Below, one piece after another: positions 54,968-64,000 of a stretch of DNA of 64,000 bases. Under the pieces are notes generated by a model. The model was not told the origin of the DNA. It searched no databases and saw only the letters and a list, made by a program, of their open reading frames with translations. The stretch comes from Bacteroidia bacterium. Its GTDB lineage: Bacteria > Bacteroidota > Bacteroidia > M30B66. Position 1 is the first letter of the stretch. Each line of letters opens with the position of its first letter. The translations under genes were made by a program, and so were the position numbers. The stretch lies in contig JAGYKL010000019.1 in NCBI GenBank assembly GCA_018401705.1, forward strand, positions 1 to 64,000, in the 5' to 3' direction.

Positions 54968-54986
54968 GAGATTTTTCTATTGCTTA

Positions 54987-55017
54987 CAAACCTAATCCAA
55001 ATCTGCAAATAGGGCAA
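54987..55017 (-). promoter_or_regulatory. Promoter of the GH3 operon
   Basis: Minus strand TTG, 20 bases, TAGGTTTG. Both boxes match, 20 bases before the ATG at 54967. Confidence 0.6.
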
Positions 55018-55050
55018 TAGTCAATTAAGTGGATATTAGGCTTCTGCCAA

Positions 55051-56478
55051 TTATTGTTTAGGAACATTTTCGACAAGTTCATTTTCAGTGCTGGCAATAA
55101 TTGTAGAAACAGCTCCATCGCCTGTAACGTTAACAACTGTGCGGCACATATCGAGAATTCTGTCGACAGGAAAAATAAGTGCAATCCAAGCTGGGTTTAG
55201 TCCAACAGATTCAAGCACAATAATCATAAGTACCAAGCCAGCGCTTGGGATGGCTGCAGCCCCGATACTTGCAAGTGTGGCTGTAACCACAATGGTTAAC
55301 TGCTGAGCCAAACTCAGATCGACCATGTGAAATTGAGCCAGGGCAACAACAGCAACAGCTTGGTATAGGCTAGTTCCATCCATGTTAATTGTAGCACCAA
55401 TTGGTAAAACAAAACTCGTGGTTCTTTCAGAAACCCCAAGTTTATTATGCACGCAATCCATTGTAACAGGGAGAGTTGCCACTGAAGATGAAGTTGAGAA
55501 AGCAGTGATCTGGGCATCTCTCATAGAAGTCATAAACTTCCTAAAAGAAACCTTCTTAATGAATAATGCTATCATTCCCGGGTAAATAAAACCCACCATG
55601 ATGGCTAAGCCCAGAACTACGACCAATGAGTATCTCAATAAAAAGTCGAGAAGTGAAAAGAAGTTCTCGGTGTCTTTGCCAGCTGCTTGCACAATTTGTC
55701 CAGCCATGAGTGCAAAAACAAATAATGGCATGGCTTTCATAACAACCCAAACCATTTTTACGAAAATTTCATTTAGTCCATCAATCAGTTCAACAACTGG
55801 TTTACGCTTTTCATAATCAATGCTTACCAATACAACACCAAAGAATATCGAGAAGAAAATTACCTGAAGCATAGCCATGTCGGCTAAAGCCTGAAAAATA
55901 TTAGTCGGCACAACATCCACAATTGGCTTTAGTGGGCCTTCTTTCTCTTTCATTTTTTTCTCATTTTCAGCAATCTGAAGTTTGTCTTTAACCCATTCCT
56001 GAACTTCTTCCTTGCCTTGAGATGCTCTAACCTGATTTACTAATGCAACGTTTGCAGAATCACAAAGCAGACAGATATTATCTAAAGCTTGAATGTTTTG
56101 CTGATTACGCCATAGCTCATAGGAAATCCTATTTCGGTTTAATGTTCCTTGTTCTACATGCTTACCGGGTTGAAAAATATTTACCAAAACCAGTCCGAGT
56201 GAAACAGCAAACATGGTAGTGAGAATGTAAAGACCAAGTGTTTTAAGACCCATGGTGCCAAGCTTTTTCAAATCTCCCAAAGAAGCAACTCCGCTAATCA
56301 CCGAGAAGAGCACTAAGGGTACAGCAATAAGTTTAAGGACGTTGATAAAAACATCGCCTAAAGGCTTGATATAGTGAATTGTAAAGGTGTTCCAGTCGAA
56401 TATGATTGAACAGTAAGCATAAATTGCTCCGAGAATCAATCCTATTATCACTTGCCAGTGTATGGCTAACTTCCTCAT
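55051..56478 (-). CDS. Dicarboxylate/amino acid:cation symporter (DAACS family)
   Basis: 475 residues with eight membrane helices and two re-entrant loops. Signature motifs are STSSSVATLPVT (serine-rich hairpin 1) and LPIGATINMDGTSLYQA (NMDGT, cation and substrate site), with GAAAIPSAGLVLMIIVLESVG as hairpin 2. It takes up glutamate, aspartate or C4-dicarboxylates with H+ or Na+. A ~70-residue hydrophilic insertion between early helices (about 105-180, with CLLCDS) is longer than in E. coli GltP; similar insertions occur in Bacteroidota members. The C-terminus ends close to the GH3 promoter, with no terminator seen. Confidence 0.93.
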   Translation of the reverse strand: MRKLAIHWQVIIGLILGAIYAYCSIIFDWNTFTIHYIKPLGDVFINVLKLIAVPLVLFSVISGVASLGDLKKLGTMGLKTLGLYILTTMFAVSLGLVLVNIFQPGKHVEQGTLNRNRISYELWRNQQNIQALDNICLLCDSANVALVNQVRASQGKEEVQEWVKDKLQIAENEKKMKEKEGPLKPIVDVVPTNIFQALADMAMLQVIFFSIFFGVVLVSIDYEKRKPVVELIDGLNEIFVKMVWVVMKAMPLFVFALMAGQIVQAAGKDTENFFSLLDFLLRYSLVVVLGLAIMVGFIYPGMIALFIKKVSFRKFMTSMRDAQITAFSTSSSVATLPVTMDCVHNKLGVSERTTSFVLPIGATINMDGTSLYQAVAVVALAQFHMVDLSLAQQLTIVVTATLASIGAAAIPSAGLVLMIIVLESVGLNPAWIALIFPVDRILDMCRTVVNVTGDGAVSTIIASTENELVENVPKQ

Positions 56479-56538
56479 AAATCGAGTTTTTGCGAATGTA
56501 AAAAAATGTAGAGGGTGTTAGGTGTTGAAAAGTGATTA

Positions 56539-58182
56539 TTATTTTTTCAAGATGGCTTTCATTTCTGCCAAGTTGGCTGCATTAAATAAGAAATCTTTAC
56601 TCAAACCTCCTTTTCGAGCAACCTCAATTCCATATCGCATATCTCCATAGCCTTCAACTCGGTGAGCATCGGGGTTGATAGAAACTTTAACTCCTTTTTC
56701 CATGCAGTATGGAATCCATCGCCAATCAATATCTAAGCGATAGGGGTGAGCATTCAGTTCAATGACCACATCATTTGCTTTGCAAGCATCAATAATGAGT
56801 TTGTGATTGATAGGATATCCCGGGCGCGATAAGAGTAACCTTCCGGTTGGATGTCCAAGTATTTTGGTGTACTTATTTTCAATTGCTTTAAGTAAACGCT
56901 TATTTGCTTTTTCTTCATCCATTCGTAAAACCGAATGCACTGAAGCAACAACCAAATCGAAGTCTTTTAATATCTCCTCAGGATAATCCAGCGAGCTATC
57001 GCTGAGAATATCAGATTCAATTCCTTTAAAAATGTGAAACGGAGCTAATTTTTGATTGAGTAAATCAATTTCCTTCCATTGCTCAATGACTCTTTCAATA
57101 CTTAATCCTCCTGCATATCCTGCTGAGCGACTATGATCACAAATAATCAAGTACTCAAGGTTCAAGTCTCTGGCAGCAAAAGCCATTTCTTCAAGCGTAT
57201 TTGCACCATCACTCCAAGTTGAGTGGTTATGAATAACTCCTTTGATATCTTTTAGTTCGACCAGTTTTTCAGGATTGATTGCAGAAGCTTCATCCAGAGG
57301 CAAATCCCTTAGCTCTGGTAAAATATATGGAAAGCCTCTTTCGGTATAAAAATCTTGTTCAGATTGAATAGGCTCAGAAGGATCTAAGTCTAATTCCTGT
57401 AAATGCTCAGCTGGTCCGGTAAGCATAAGTTGTTCTTTTTCAAACTCTTCTGCTTCGCAGGATAGAATGCCGATTTTGTATTTATTGTCTAAAGTGAATT
57501 TAAGAAAGTTCTGATCTTCTGTAAGTTCAGAGAAGCGTTCTGAGCGTCCAAATACATCCTGAAGCGCAGTGATATCGGCATCAGAAATGAGTTCGATTTC
57601 ATGAACAATTTCCATTTTACGTCTCAATTCAGCACTCATTTCAATTCTCCATTGAGGCTCTTGTTTATTCACATAATTGATAACTTCAAGAGCTACTATT
57701 TCAGCTTCGGCATAATGTAAACTGCCTTCATTTGCTAATTTGTACTCTAGAGTTTGCCTTATACTTTCCTGAGTTTTTTCGCCAAAACCTTTCAAAGGAA
57801 GGAGCCTGTTTTCGTTGCAGGCATAGAGTAATTCGCCCGGACTTTCAATTCCGAGTTCATGCCAAAGCAAGGCGACTTTCTTAGGCCCAATGCCTTTCAC
57901 ACCAAGCATATCAACAACACCAACTGGTGTTTTCGCAAGATATTCATCAAGTTCTTCTGTGCTTCCAACTTGCAATAATTCATTCAGCTTTATGGCTATT
58001 CCTTTGCCTATTCCGGGAATAGTTTGAAGCTCTTCCAGCGATTTACCCAAAAGTGATTCACCAAGTCGATCAATTTGGAATGAAGCATTGGTAAGAGATT
58101 TTAACTTAAAGGGGTTTTCGCCATGAAGTTCTCCCAGGGCAGCTGTGAGTTTAAGAGCTTTAGAAATTTCCTTGTTAGTCAT
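56539..58182 (-). CDS. PolX-like protein with degenerate polymerase site and intact PHP domain
   Basis: 547 residues. The N-terminal 8-kDa/HhH region (about 1-150) has tandem helix-hairpin-helices (LQTIPGIGKGIAIKL, GVKGIGPKKVALL). The polymerase palm region follows at about 165-300, where the family's GDIDxL metal site reads VHEIELI, so both catalytic aspartates are glutamates. The C-terminal PHP domain (about 315-547) keeps its ligands: HNHSTWSDGANTLEEMA, CDHS, GIESDIL, ASVHS, GHPTGRLL, NAHPYRLD, PDAH. PolX enzymes fill gaps in base excision repair and have a PHP 3'-5' exonuclease. Here the polymerase may be weak or lost while the PHP nuclease stays. Confidence 0.9.
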   Translation of the reverse strand: MTNKEISKALKLTAALGELHGENPFKLKSLTNASFQIDRLGESLLGKSLEELQTIPGIGKGIAIKLNELLQVGSTEELDEYLAKTPVGVVDMLGVKGIGPKKVALLWHELGIESPGELLYACNENRLLPLKGFGEKTQESIRQTLEYKLANEGSLHYAEAEIVALEVINYVNKQEPQWRIEMSAELRRKMEIVHEIELISDADITALQDVFGRSERFSELTEDQNFLKFTLDNKYKIGILSCEAEEFEKEQLMLTGPAEHLQELDLDPSEPIQSEQDFYTERGFPYILPELRDLPLDEASAINPEKLVELKDIKGVIHNHSTWSDGANTLEEMAFAARDLNLEYLIICDHSRSAGYAGGLSIERVIEQWKEIDLLNQKLAPFHIFKGIESDILSDSSLDYPEEILKDFDLVVASVHSVLRMDEEKANKRLLKAIENKYTKILGHPTGRLLLSRPGYPINHKLIIDACKANDVVIELNAHPYRLDIDWRWIPYCMEKGVKVSINPDAHRVEGYGDMRYGIEVARKGGLSKDFLFNAANLAEMKAILKK

Positions 58183-58189
58183 TTAGGTG

Positions 58190-58240
58190 AAAAGTAAAGT
58201 AGAAAGTAAAAAGTAGAAAGCAAAAAGCAAAAAGGGGAAT
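58190..58240. repeat. Purine-rich AGTAGAAAGT repeat tract
   Basis: A short direct-repeat tract (AAAGTAGAAAGTAAAAAGTAG style) between PolX and sppA, matching in style the tracts that flank the four-helix gene at 17118-17152 and 17545-17576. No gene lies beside it here, so it may be a remnant of the same type of insertion. Confidence 0.45.
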
Positions 58241-58335
58241 GTGTAAAGAAGAAGGAATTGTATGATTAATATGACATTGGCTGATATTCCTGAAATCAAA
58301 CTCAAATTGGCTGAATCAACATTTATTTATTTAAA

Positions 58336-58368
58336 CATCAAAAGCGGCTCTATAGGCCGCTTTTGATG
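58336..58368 (-). terminator. Terminator of sppA
   Basis: Perfect 13-bp stem (arms CATCAAAAGCGGC / GCCGCTTTTGATG) with a seven-base loop, 20 bases past the sppA stop. The symmetrical T and A runs could terminate in either direction, but no plus-strand gene ends here. Confidence 0.85.
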
Positions 58369-58387
58369 TAAACTTCATGATTATAAA

Positions 58388-60142
58388 TTAATACAATTCA
58401 ATTTCATAAGGCAATCTAGCCTGATATGATTTCATTGAACGCAGGTGATCTAGCTGCTTGTAATATCTATACGATTCACCCAATGCTTTTTGCATGACAG
58501 CGGCTTCTGAATCGCCGGTTATATCTTTCATGAACTTTTGGAATGGATCTTCCTGGTAAGGTAAAGATTGCAATCTGTAATTTTCTAATCCAGCTTTTTT
58601 AGCTGCAATCTCAATGGCTGTTTCTAAACCTCCAAAAAGGTCAACAAGTCCTAAACGTTTTGCGTCAACACCCGACCAAACTCGACCCTGAGCAATTGAA
58701 TCTACATCAGCCTTAGACATGTTTCTACCTTCGGCAACCCGAGTGATGAAATTATCATAAATGCGTTCGATTTCACCTTGGATAATTTCTCTTTCCTGAG
58801 CAGTAACTGCCCTTGAGCTGGTCATGATATCAGCCATTGGATTTGTTTTAACAGTGTCAACTGTGACACCGATTTTATTCACCATTTCTTTAGCATTAAA
58901 GAAAAGTCCGAAAACTCCAATAGATCCGGTTATAGTTGTAGGACTGGCAACGATTGTATCTGCAGGAGCTGCAATATAATATCCGCCTGAGGCAGCAACA
59001 TTACCCATTGAAACAATCACAGGCTTTACTTTTTTGGTAAGCATCACTTCTCTCCAAATAGTTTCAGAAGCTAGAGCCGAACCACCTGGTGAATTAATCC
59101 TTAATACAAGAGCTTTTACTTTTTCGTCTAAGCGCGCTTTTCTGATTGCTTTAGAAAATTCAACAGAACCAACTTGTCCTGCATCGCCTTCTCCGTCAAC
59201 AATATCACCTTCAGCAAAAACAATGGCAATTTTATCTTTCCCTTTGTTCTCGCGTGTGTCTTTAACATCAGACATTTGGCCGATAGAAACAAACTCAATT
59301 TTATCAATTTCTTCAGCTTCTGTTTTAGTTTTAAGAAGCTCAAGAACTTCATCGCGATATTTTAACTTATCAACTAATTTGTATTGAACTCCTGCTTCGG
59401 CATTTGTAACTAGCACTCTACTTGCCATATCCTGAACTTCAGCTTCAGTCATTTTTCTTTCTTTAGCAATTCCAGCTACCATGTGATTCCAAATAGAGCC
59501 AATGTATGAGCGAATTTGCTCACGATTAGCATCGCTCATATGATCTTGCAGAAATGGCTCAATGGCACTCTTAAATTTTCCATGGCGAAACACTTGAGGT
59601 TCTACCCCTAACTTATCTAGCGTGCCTTTAAAGAAAAGAACTTCCGAACGTAAACCTTTCAATTCTGCTAATCCAGTTGGGTGTAGAAAGATGGAGTCAG
59701 AAACCGTTGCTAAGTAATAAGCTGGTTGAGACATAGCTTCAGAATACGCATAAATAAATTTTCCTGATTTTTGGGAAGTGAGAAGGCATTTCTTATTTCT
59801 TCGATTGTAGCAATTCCAGAAGGAATGCTAGAGATATCGAGGAATATTCCTTTTATATTCTCATTAGCCGCTGCTTTGTCGATACTTTCAGGATATCATC
59901 AAGTCCCGAAACTTTGTTTCCAATGCCACCAAGATTTAGAGGCCTTCGAATGGGTTTTAAGAACTTCTGTCGTTAATAGGAGAGCTGAATGTTAGATGTA
60001 ATATAGAGTTAGGCTCTAGGTTAACTTCTTTATCGCCACCTGCAGCGGAAGCAATTCCAGCGATAATAAAGAAAAGAACCAAAATCGACAAAGAAGCCGA
60101 GCATGGAGCTAAGGCCACAATTTTAAAGTTTCCTGCTTAAAT
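58388..60142 (-). pseudogene. sppA: Signal peptide peptidase SppA (67K type), N-terminus frame disrupted
   Basis: The tracked ORF (58388-59734, 448 residues) lacks the N-terminus, which is readable upstream in other frames: SILVLFFIIAGIASAAGGDKEVNLEPNS and SPIND(R)SS, up to about 60142. Reconstructed length is about 580 residues, normal for the tandem-domain form. The catalytic Lys is in FRHGKFKSAIEPF in the first S49 domain, and the nucleophile Ser in GNVAASGGYYIAAPAD in the second, with SGVDAKRLGLVDLFGG after it. SppA degrades leftover signal peptides in the membrane, fitting a genome with many exported proteins. At least three indels lie in 59740-60140. A strong terminator follows. Confidence 0.9.
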
Positions 60143-60201
60143 TTAGAGTTAGGGGGTGCAAATTAGTAAAAAGATGATGGCAAACATTTAGTTTAGCAGC
60201 A

Positions 60202-60694
60202 ATGAATTTGGTAATTATTTCTATTGGGAGCAATTTAGGCGATAGATTGGAAAATCTTCGCGAAGCGAGCGACTAATTAAAAATATTGGTGCTTCTGAGG
60301 TGTATTTGTTCTCCTGTTTATGAATCCACTGCCGTTGGATATGATTCTGAGAACAAATTTTATAATACTGTTTTTCATTTTATATTGATTTTGATGTTTT
60401 TGAGTTATTGATGCTTGTGCAGAAAATTGAACAAGATATGGGAAGGATTAGGCTATCAAAAGTTACATGGATAGAATTATTGATTTAGATATAATCTCAT
60501 TTGAAAATTTAACAATAGATACTCAAGTTCTTACATTGCCTCATCAAGATATCAAAAGCGCCTGTTTGTTAGCCTTCCGCTAAAAGATTGAAAACTGCAG
60601 TCCCTGGTTTGGATGTATCGCCGATATTGATAAACATATAAGATTGTCACCGGATGGGGATGTGTTAAAAACGAATTATTCAATATGTGTTTGA
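60202..60694 (+). pseudogene. folK: Hydroxymethyldihydropteridine pyrophosphokinase (HPPK), frame disrupted
   Basis: Not in the ORF track. From the ATG at 60202: MNLVIISIGSNLGDRLENLREA, the HPPK opening (SIGSNLGDR). Other frames give SPVYESTAVGYDSENKFYNTV, QKIEQDMGR, and DRIIDLDIISFENL (the DIDLL-type metal and ATP motif), then TLPHQDI and an RLFVSLPLKDIEN-like end. About 160 residues, normal length. HPPK makes the pyrophosphorylated pterin for folate synthesis. Five or so indels break it. It is divergent from sppA, a common Bacteroidota arrangement as far as I recall. Because the pathway is usually essential, its broken state argues for sequence error in this patch. Confidence 0.8.
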
Positions 60695-60808
60695 TATTGA
60701 TGAAATCTTACATAGTAAAAAACTGATTGTTTTAGTTAATTTGTATCAATTAGCTACTTTAACCTATTTAATAGAGTAAATATGTTTTTCAATTGTTACT
60801 TGATTTAT

Positions 60809-60816
60809 TACTTTTG
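60809..60816 (+). promoter_or_regulatory. Promoter -7 box of the TPR lipoprotein
   Basis: TACTTTTG, a full TAnnTTTG match, about 35 bases before the ATG at 60851. The nearest upstream TTG is slightly too close. Confidence 0.45.
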
Positions 60817-60850
60817 CGCCCTGTTATAAATGACAACTAAACCTAATAAA

Positions 60851-62538
60851 ATGAATAAGCTTATTAAAACCGGAATGATTCTTTTACTTCCAGCAACGCT
60901 AGTTTTAGCTTCTGGGTGTGGTATAAAAAGATGATTAAGAATACCGGAACTATATCTTATGAAGTTAAGCCTAATCGGCCCCAAATTGCATGGAACAGCA
61001 TTGCAATTACTGTTACAGGTGATTTTCCTCCTAAGTATTTTCATAAAGCTACATTGGAGGTTTACTCCTGTATTGAAGTATGATGGTGGTGAAAAAACAT
61101 TAAAGTCAATAACTTTAAGAGGAGATAGTAGAAGGTGCTGGTGAAGGAATTTCTTACGATCAAGGTGGAAAATTCACGGTTTTCTGATGGAATTCTTTAT
61201 TCTTCAGGAATGGAAAAAGCTGATTTGATTTTGAGCACAAGCGCAATACAAGTCAAAACTGGGTTACCTGAAATGTCAATTGCAAAGGAACAATTGTTAC
61301 CTTACTTTTGCAAAAGACTACATACCAATGATGGATGCAGATAAATTTGACAAAATCCAACTGTAACCCAAAAAGCAAACATATACTATCTGGTAGATTC
61401 TTGGCAAGTAAGAAGTGTTAAGCTTAAAAACGATGAAATGGAAAACATGAATCGTTTTGTAAGAGAAAGCAACGGCTGATAGTTCGAACTTTAAGGAAAT
61501 GAAAATTTTCGGTTATGCTTCTCCTGAAGGAGAGCTTGCCAGAAACTTAGCTTTCTGTTAATCGTGCCTGATGAGGCGTCGAGAAAGTGATGTACAAGAC
61601 TTTCTAAAGCGAAGTTAAAAGAGCTTGCAAACAGAAAGGCTTTTACACGGCAGTAACTACAGATTATGAAGATTGGGATGGCTTAAAGCAAATGTTGCAG
61701 ACATCATCTATCGATGGGAAGTCAGATGCATTGAAGGCATCATTAGCAGCGTTAATGATCCTGAAGCTCGTGAGGCTCAATTCAAACCCAATTAACTTCT
61801 TCATGACCCTATTTATGAGGCATATTTTTCCTAAACTTCGTAGAGCTGAAATCAATCTAATTGTTGAGCTTAAAACGAGAACTGATGAGCAAATCAAAGC
61901 CTTAGCGATATCTAACCCAGATACTTTGGGTAACAGAGTTACTATGTGCTTCAACACTTATGACTTCTGATGATGATAAGATGAAAGTACTTATCAATCT
62001 TACTAGACTATTCCCGAAGACTACAGGGCTTTAATAATACTGAATATATGTACCTGAAAATGGGTAAGCTAAACGAAGCTCAGGCTGAATTTGAAAAAGC
62101 TTCACAAAATTGGTAATAACGTTGCCTCTATTTCAAAACTAACTTAGGAGCAGCAGCAGCTATTAGAGGAGATAAAATGAGTGCGCAAAGTTCTTTGATG
62201 CAGCAGGAGCTTCTAAAGAAGTAACATAACAAGGCGAACTTAGATGTTGCTAATGGTAAATATGGGAGTGCTGTTTCAAACTACGGAGATGCTTGCACTT
62301 TTAATGCAGCACTTGCTAAGGTGTTAAATGGAAATGCATCCGGTGCAATTCAAACATTAGATTGTGGCACTGCTAAAGGAATGCCGCCGAAGGTTTTTAC
62401 CTAAGAGCTATCATCGCAGCTAGGCTGGTGATCAGGCAGCTGGCCGCTAGCTTAGCTAAAGCAATTGCTATGAAGCCAGAGTTAAAAACAAAAGCAATGA
62501 GTGATATGGAGTTCTCTAAAATGAGTTTGAGTCTCTAA
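60851..62538 (+). pseudogene. Large TPR-containing lipoprotein, frame disrupted
   Basis: Frame-hopping translation gives MNKLIKTGMILLLPATLVLASGC (lipobox ASGC), then TGTISYEVKPN, VTGDFPPKYFHKATLEVTPVLKYDGGEKT, KFTVSDG, MKIFGYASPEGELARN (an OmpA/OOP-like 'GyaspEG' segment), AEINLIVELKTRTDEQIKALA, and TPR-like units (EYMYLKMGKLNEAQAEFEKASQ, NVASISNNLGAAAAIRGDK, YLRAIIAARAGDQAA), ending MSDMEFSKMSLSL. About 560 residues. I recognise it as a conserved Bacteroidota envelope lipoprotein family but cannot name a function. At least ten indels. A promoter box precedes it and a hairpin follows the stop. Confidence 0.75.
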
Positions 62539-62556
62539 TTATCTCTTAAGAATATA

Positions 62557-62584
62557 AAGAGGAAGCATATGCTTCCCCCTTTTT
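62557..62584 (+). terminator. Terminator of the TPR lipoprotein
   Basis: Perfect GGAAGCAT/ATGCTTCC palindrome followed by CCCTTTTT, 18 bases after the stop at 62538. Confidence 0.7.
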
Positions 62585-62835
62585 GCCCCTGGCCAAATAA
62601 TAAAAACTATATGTCTTTATTTTCAAAAGCACTTTATTAATGTTATATTTGTTTTTATATTAATAATAAACAGAGTTGTGTGTTGATTTTCGTCGCTTAA
62701 GGATGATTGTAAAACAATAAAAACCTGTCTTGATTTGGATCGTTTTTTTGAGCAGAACTTAATAAACTAGAATATTAAAATAGCACCTACCCAATAATGT
62801 TTCTTTTTTACCTAACACGTTTTTCTGCTTCTGTT

Positions 62836-64000
62836 ATGTTGGGTGCATGCAGGAATATGCTTGCGGGTATTATTGTTTATTTTCTTGGAATTAGTAGTTG
62901 TGTTGCTCAGAAGGAAGCGAATAATTGGTATTTTGGAGCAAATGCTGGTGTAAGTTTTAATTCTGGAAATCCAGTTTCAGTGACTGGGGGCATGTTAAAT
63001 TCTTTGGAAGGAGTATCTTCTCTATCTGATGAATCAGGCAACTTGTTATTTTACACTGATGGAACTACGTTATATAACTCCAGCCATCAAGTAATGCCTA
63101 ACGGCACAGGGCTTTTTGGAGGTAACTTGTCCAGTCAATCATCAATTGCTATTCCTGTTCCAGGCAGTAATGTTCTGTTTTATTTGTTTACTGTAAAAGA
63201 GGATGTTATGCTGGAGGGAATAAGATTCTCAATAGTTGATTTTACCTTGGATGGTGGTTTAGGAGATATTCCTGTAGGTCAAAAGAATATACAAATGCTA
63301 ACTCCAGCAACTGAGAAAATCACAGCGGTTAGGCATTGCAATGGAAGAGATTTCTGGATTATTGCTCATGAATGGTTAACTAATAACTTTCATTCCTGGC
63401 TTGTTTCTCCAGGTGGAATTAGTGCTAGTGCTGTTGTTTCTTCAGTTGGAACAAATCACGATGTTTCTCAAAAGGGATGTATGAAGGTTTCTCCCGCTGG
63501 AAACAAATTGGCATTGGCTGTATATGATCAAGGAGGGCAACATTTTATAGAGACTTTTGATTTCAATTCTAGCACTGGACAAGTAAGCAATCCTTTGAGG
63601 CTAAACCTTGACGGAGGTGCATATGGTGTGGAGTTTTCTCCAAAGGGACAATACTTATATTACACTTCAGCTGCTAATCAGTCTTCAAGCACAGTGTCAA
63701 TTATGCAGATGGATCTTTGTGCAGGATCAAATTCAGCAATCTTAGCATCTTCAACTGAGATTGGTTCTACTTCCGACGGAGTTATTCGAACACTTCAACT
63801 TGGACCAGACAAAAAAATGTATTTTTCAAGATTTGGGCAAAACCACATAGGGGTTATTCCTTCTCCTGATTTACCTGCCCCTGGCTGTGGATTTACCCCC
63901 AATGGAGTAAATCTTGGAGCTGGAGTCTCTAAAGCTGGACTGCCTAATTTTAATGAGAGTTTTTTTAGTAGCAATACAACATTTGATATAAGCTATGGGT
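62836..64000 (+). CDS. Large secreted propeller-like protein, N-terminal part (runs off the window)
   Basis: Not in the ORF track because it is open at the right edge. The frame is clean from 62797 to 64000. In-frame ATGs at 62797, 62836 and 62857 are possible; I prefer 62836, giving a signal peptide ending LGISSCVAQ. The mature part opens NNWYFGANAGVSFNSGNPV, EGVSSLSDESGNLLFYTDG, the standard start of Bacteroidota T9SS proteins with an N-terminal WD40-like propeller followed by PKD repeats and a gliding-motility-type C-terminal domain. CMKVSPAGNKLALAVYD and GVEFSPKGQYLYYTS are propeller blades. The C-terminus is outside, so sorting type and length are unknown. Confidence 0.85.
   Translation, partial: MLGACRNMLAGIIVYFLGISSCVAQKEANNWYFGANAGVSFNSGNPVSVTGGMLNSLEGVSSLSDESGNLLFYTDGTTLYNSSHQVMPNGTGLFGGNLSSQSSIAIPVPGSNVLFYLFTVKEDVMLEGIRFSIVDFTLDGGLGDIPVGQKNIQMLTPATEKITAVRHCNGRDFWIIAHEWLTNNFHSWLVSPGGISASAVVSSVGTNHDVSQKGCMKVSPAGNKLALAVYDQGGQHFIETFDFNSSTGQVSNPLRLNLDGGAYGVEFSPKGQYLYYTSAANQSSSTVSIMQMDLCAGSNSAILASSTEIGSTSDGVIRTLQLGPDKKMYFSRFGQNHIGVIPSPDLPAPGCGFTPNGVNLGAGVSKAGLPNFNESFFSSNTTFDISYG

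Noticed and set aside
58190-58240. A regulatory RNA or promoter in the purine-rich tract before the PolX-like gene
   Set aside because: No TAnnTTTG box on the relevant strand and no hairpin; it matches the purine tracts near the four-helix gene instead.
60808-61044. Minus-strand ORF 60808-61044 and ORF 61664-61957
   Set aside because: Antisense to the TPR lipoprotein, whose family motifs are clear on the plus strand.

Overview
The window is a low-GC, gene-dense stretch of a Bacteroidota chromosome. The evidence is internal: type IX secretion (T9SS) C-terminal sorting domains on several proteins, a PorP/SprF family protein, a PorT-like barrel, fasciclin and FISUMP surface proteins, a Bacteroidota-type exosortase, and repeated matches to the Bacteroidota promoter pattern TTTG/TTG...TAnnTTTG. 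I cannot name a genus. Free-living, surface-active members of Flavobacteriales, Cytophagales or relatives would fit. No rRNA, tRNA, CRISPR array, transposase or prophage was seen.

Layout. 1-3.7 kb: minus-strand housekeeping genes (PAP2 phosphatase start, obg, peroxiredoxin, ZIP zinc transporter, methyltransferase). 3.7-6.5 kb: a secreted protein of six fasciclin repeats whose reading frame is broken in the middle repeats. 6.7-12.7 kb: plus-strand rRNA methyltransferase, cold-shock protein, CtpA-like protease, TPR-adenylate cyclase and a small T9SS cargo protein. 12.7-29.5 kb: the dominant feature, seven tandem paralogues of a ~700-residue secreted protein ending in a FISUMP domain. A four-helix-bundle gene and a DUF6364-like/PIN toxin-antitoxin pair sit between copies, and a PorP/SprF gene closes the array. 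30.7-42.5 kb: a large metzincin-like T9SS protein, two methyltransferases, a uvrC-epimerase-glycosyltransferase-O-methyltransferase operon, RNase R and a PorT-like barrel. 42.6-46.1 kb: glpD, a sterol-desaturase-family gene, and a small GG-rich CTERM protein beside an exosortase. 46.1-52.5 kb: an operon of a fused double D-Ala-D-Ala ligase, a PASTA protein, a T9SS protein and an RluA-type pseudouridine synthase. 52.6-60.1 kb: a lipoprotein, a GH3 enzyme, a dicarboxylate symporter, a PolX-like PHP protein and sppA. 60.2-64 kb: folK, a TPR lipoprotein and the start of a large propeller-like secreted protein.

Reading-frame quality is uneven. Five patches carry many small indels: fasciclin repeats 2-5; FISUMP copies 2, 3, 4, 6 and the first part of copy 7; the PorP gene; 44.2-45.6 kb; and 59.7-62.5 kb. 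Flanking genes are clean. Conserved residues survive in alternating frames, and folK, normally a housekeeping gene, is among the broken ones. I therefore read most of these breaks as sequence or assembly error, and give each gene its full reconstructed span with type 'pseudogene' meaning 'frame disrupted here'.

How it fits together: much of the window encodes the cell surface (T9SS cargo, a PorP/SprF partner, barrel proteins, an exosortase/CTERM pair, peptidoglycan precursor synthesis, PASTA and SppA), interleaved with core RNA, DNA and lipid metabolism. The FISUMP array is the best candidate for a lineage-specific system: the N-terminal halves stay nearly constant while the C-terminal FISUMP domains diverge, as expected for a diversified family of surface recognition or adhesion proteins.
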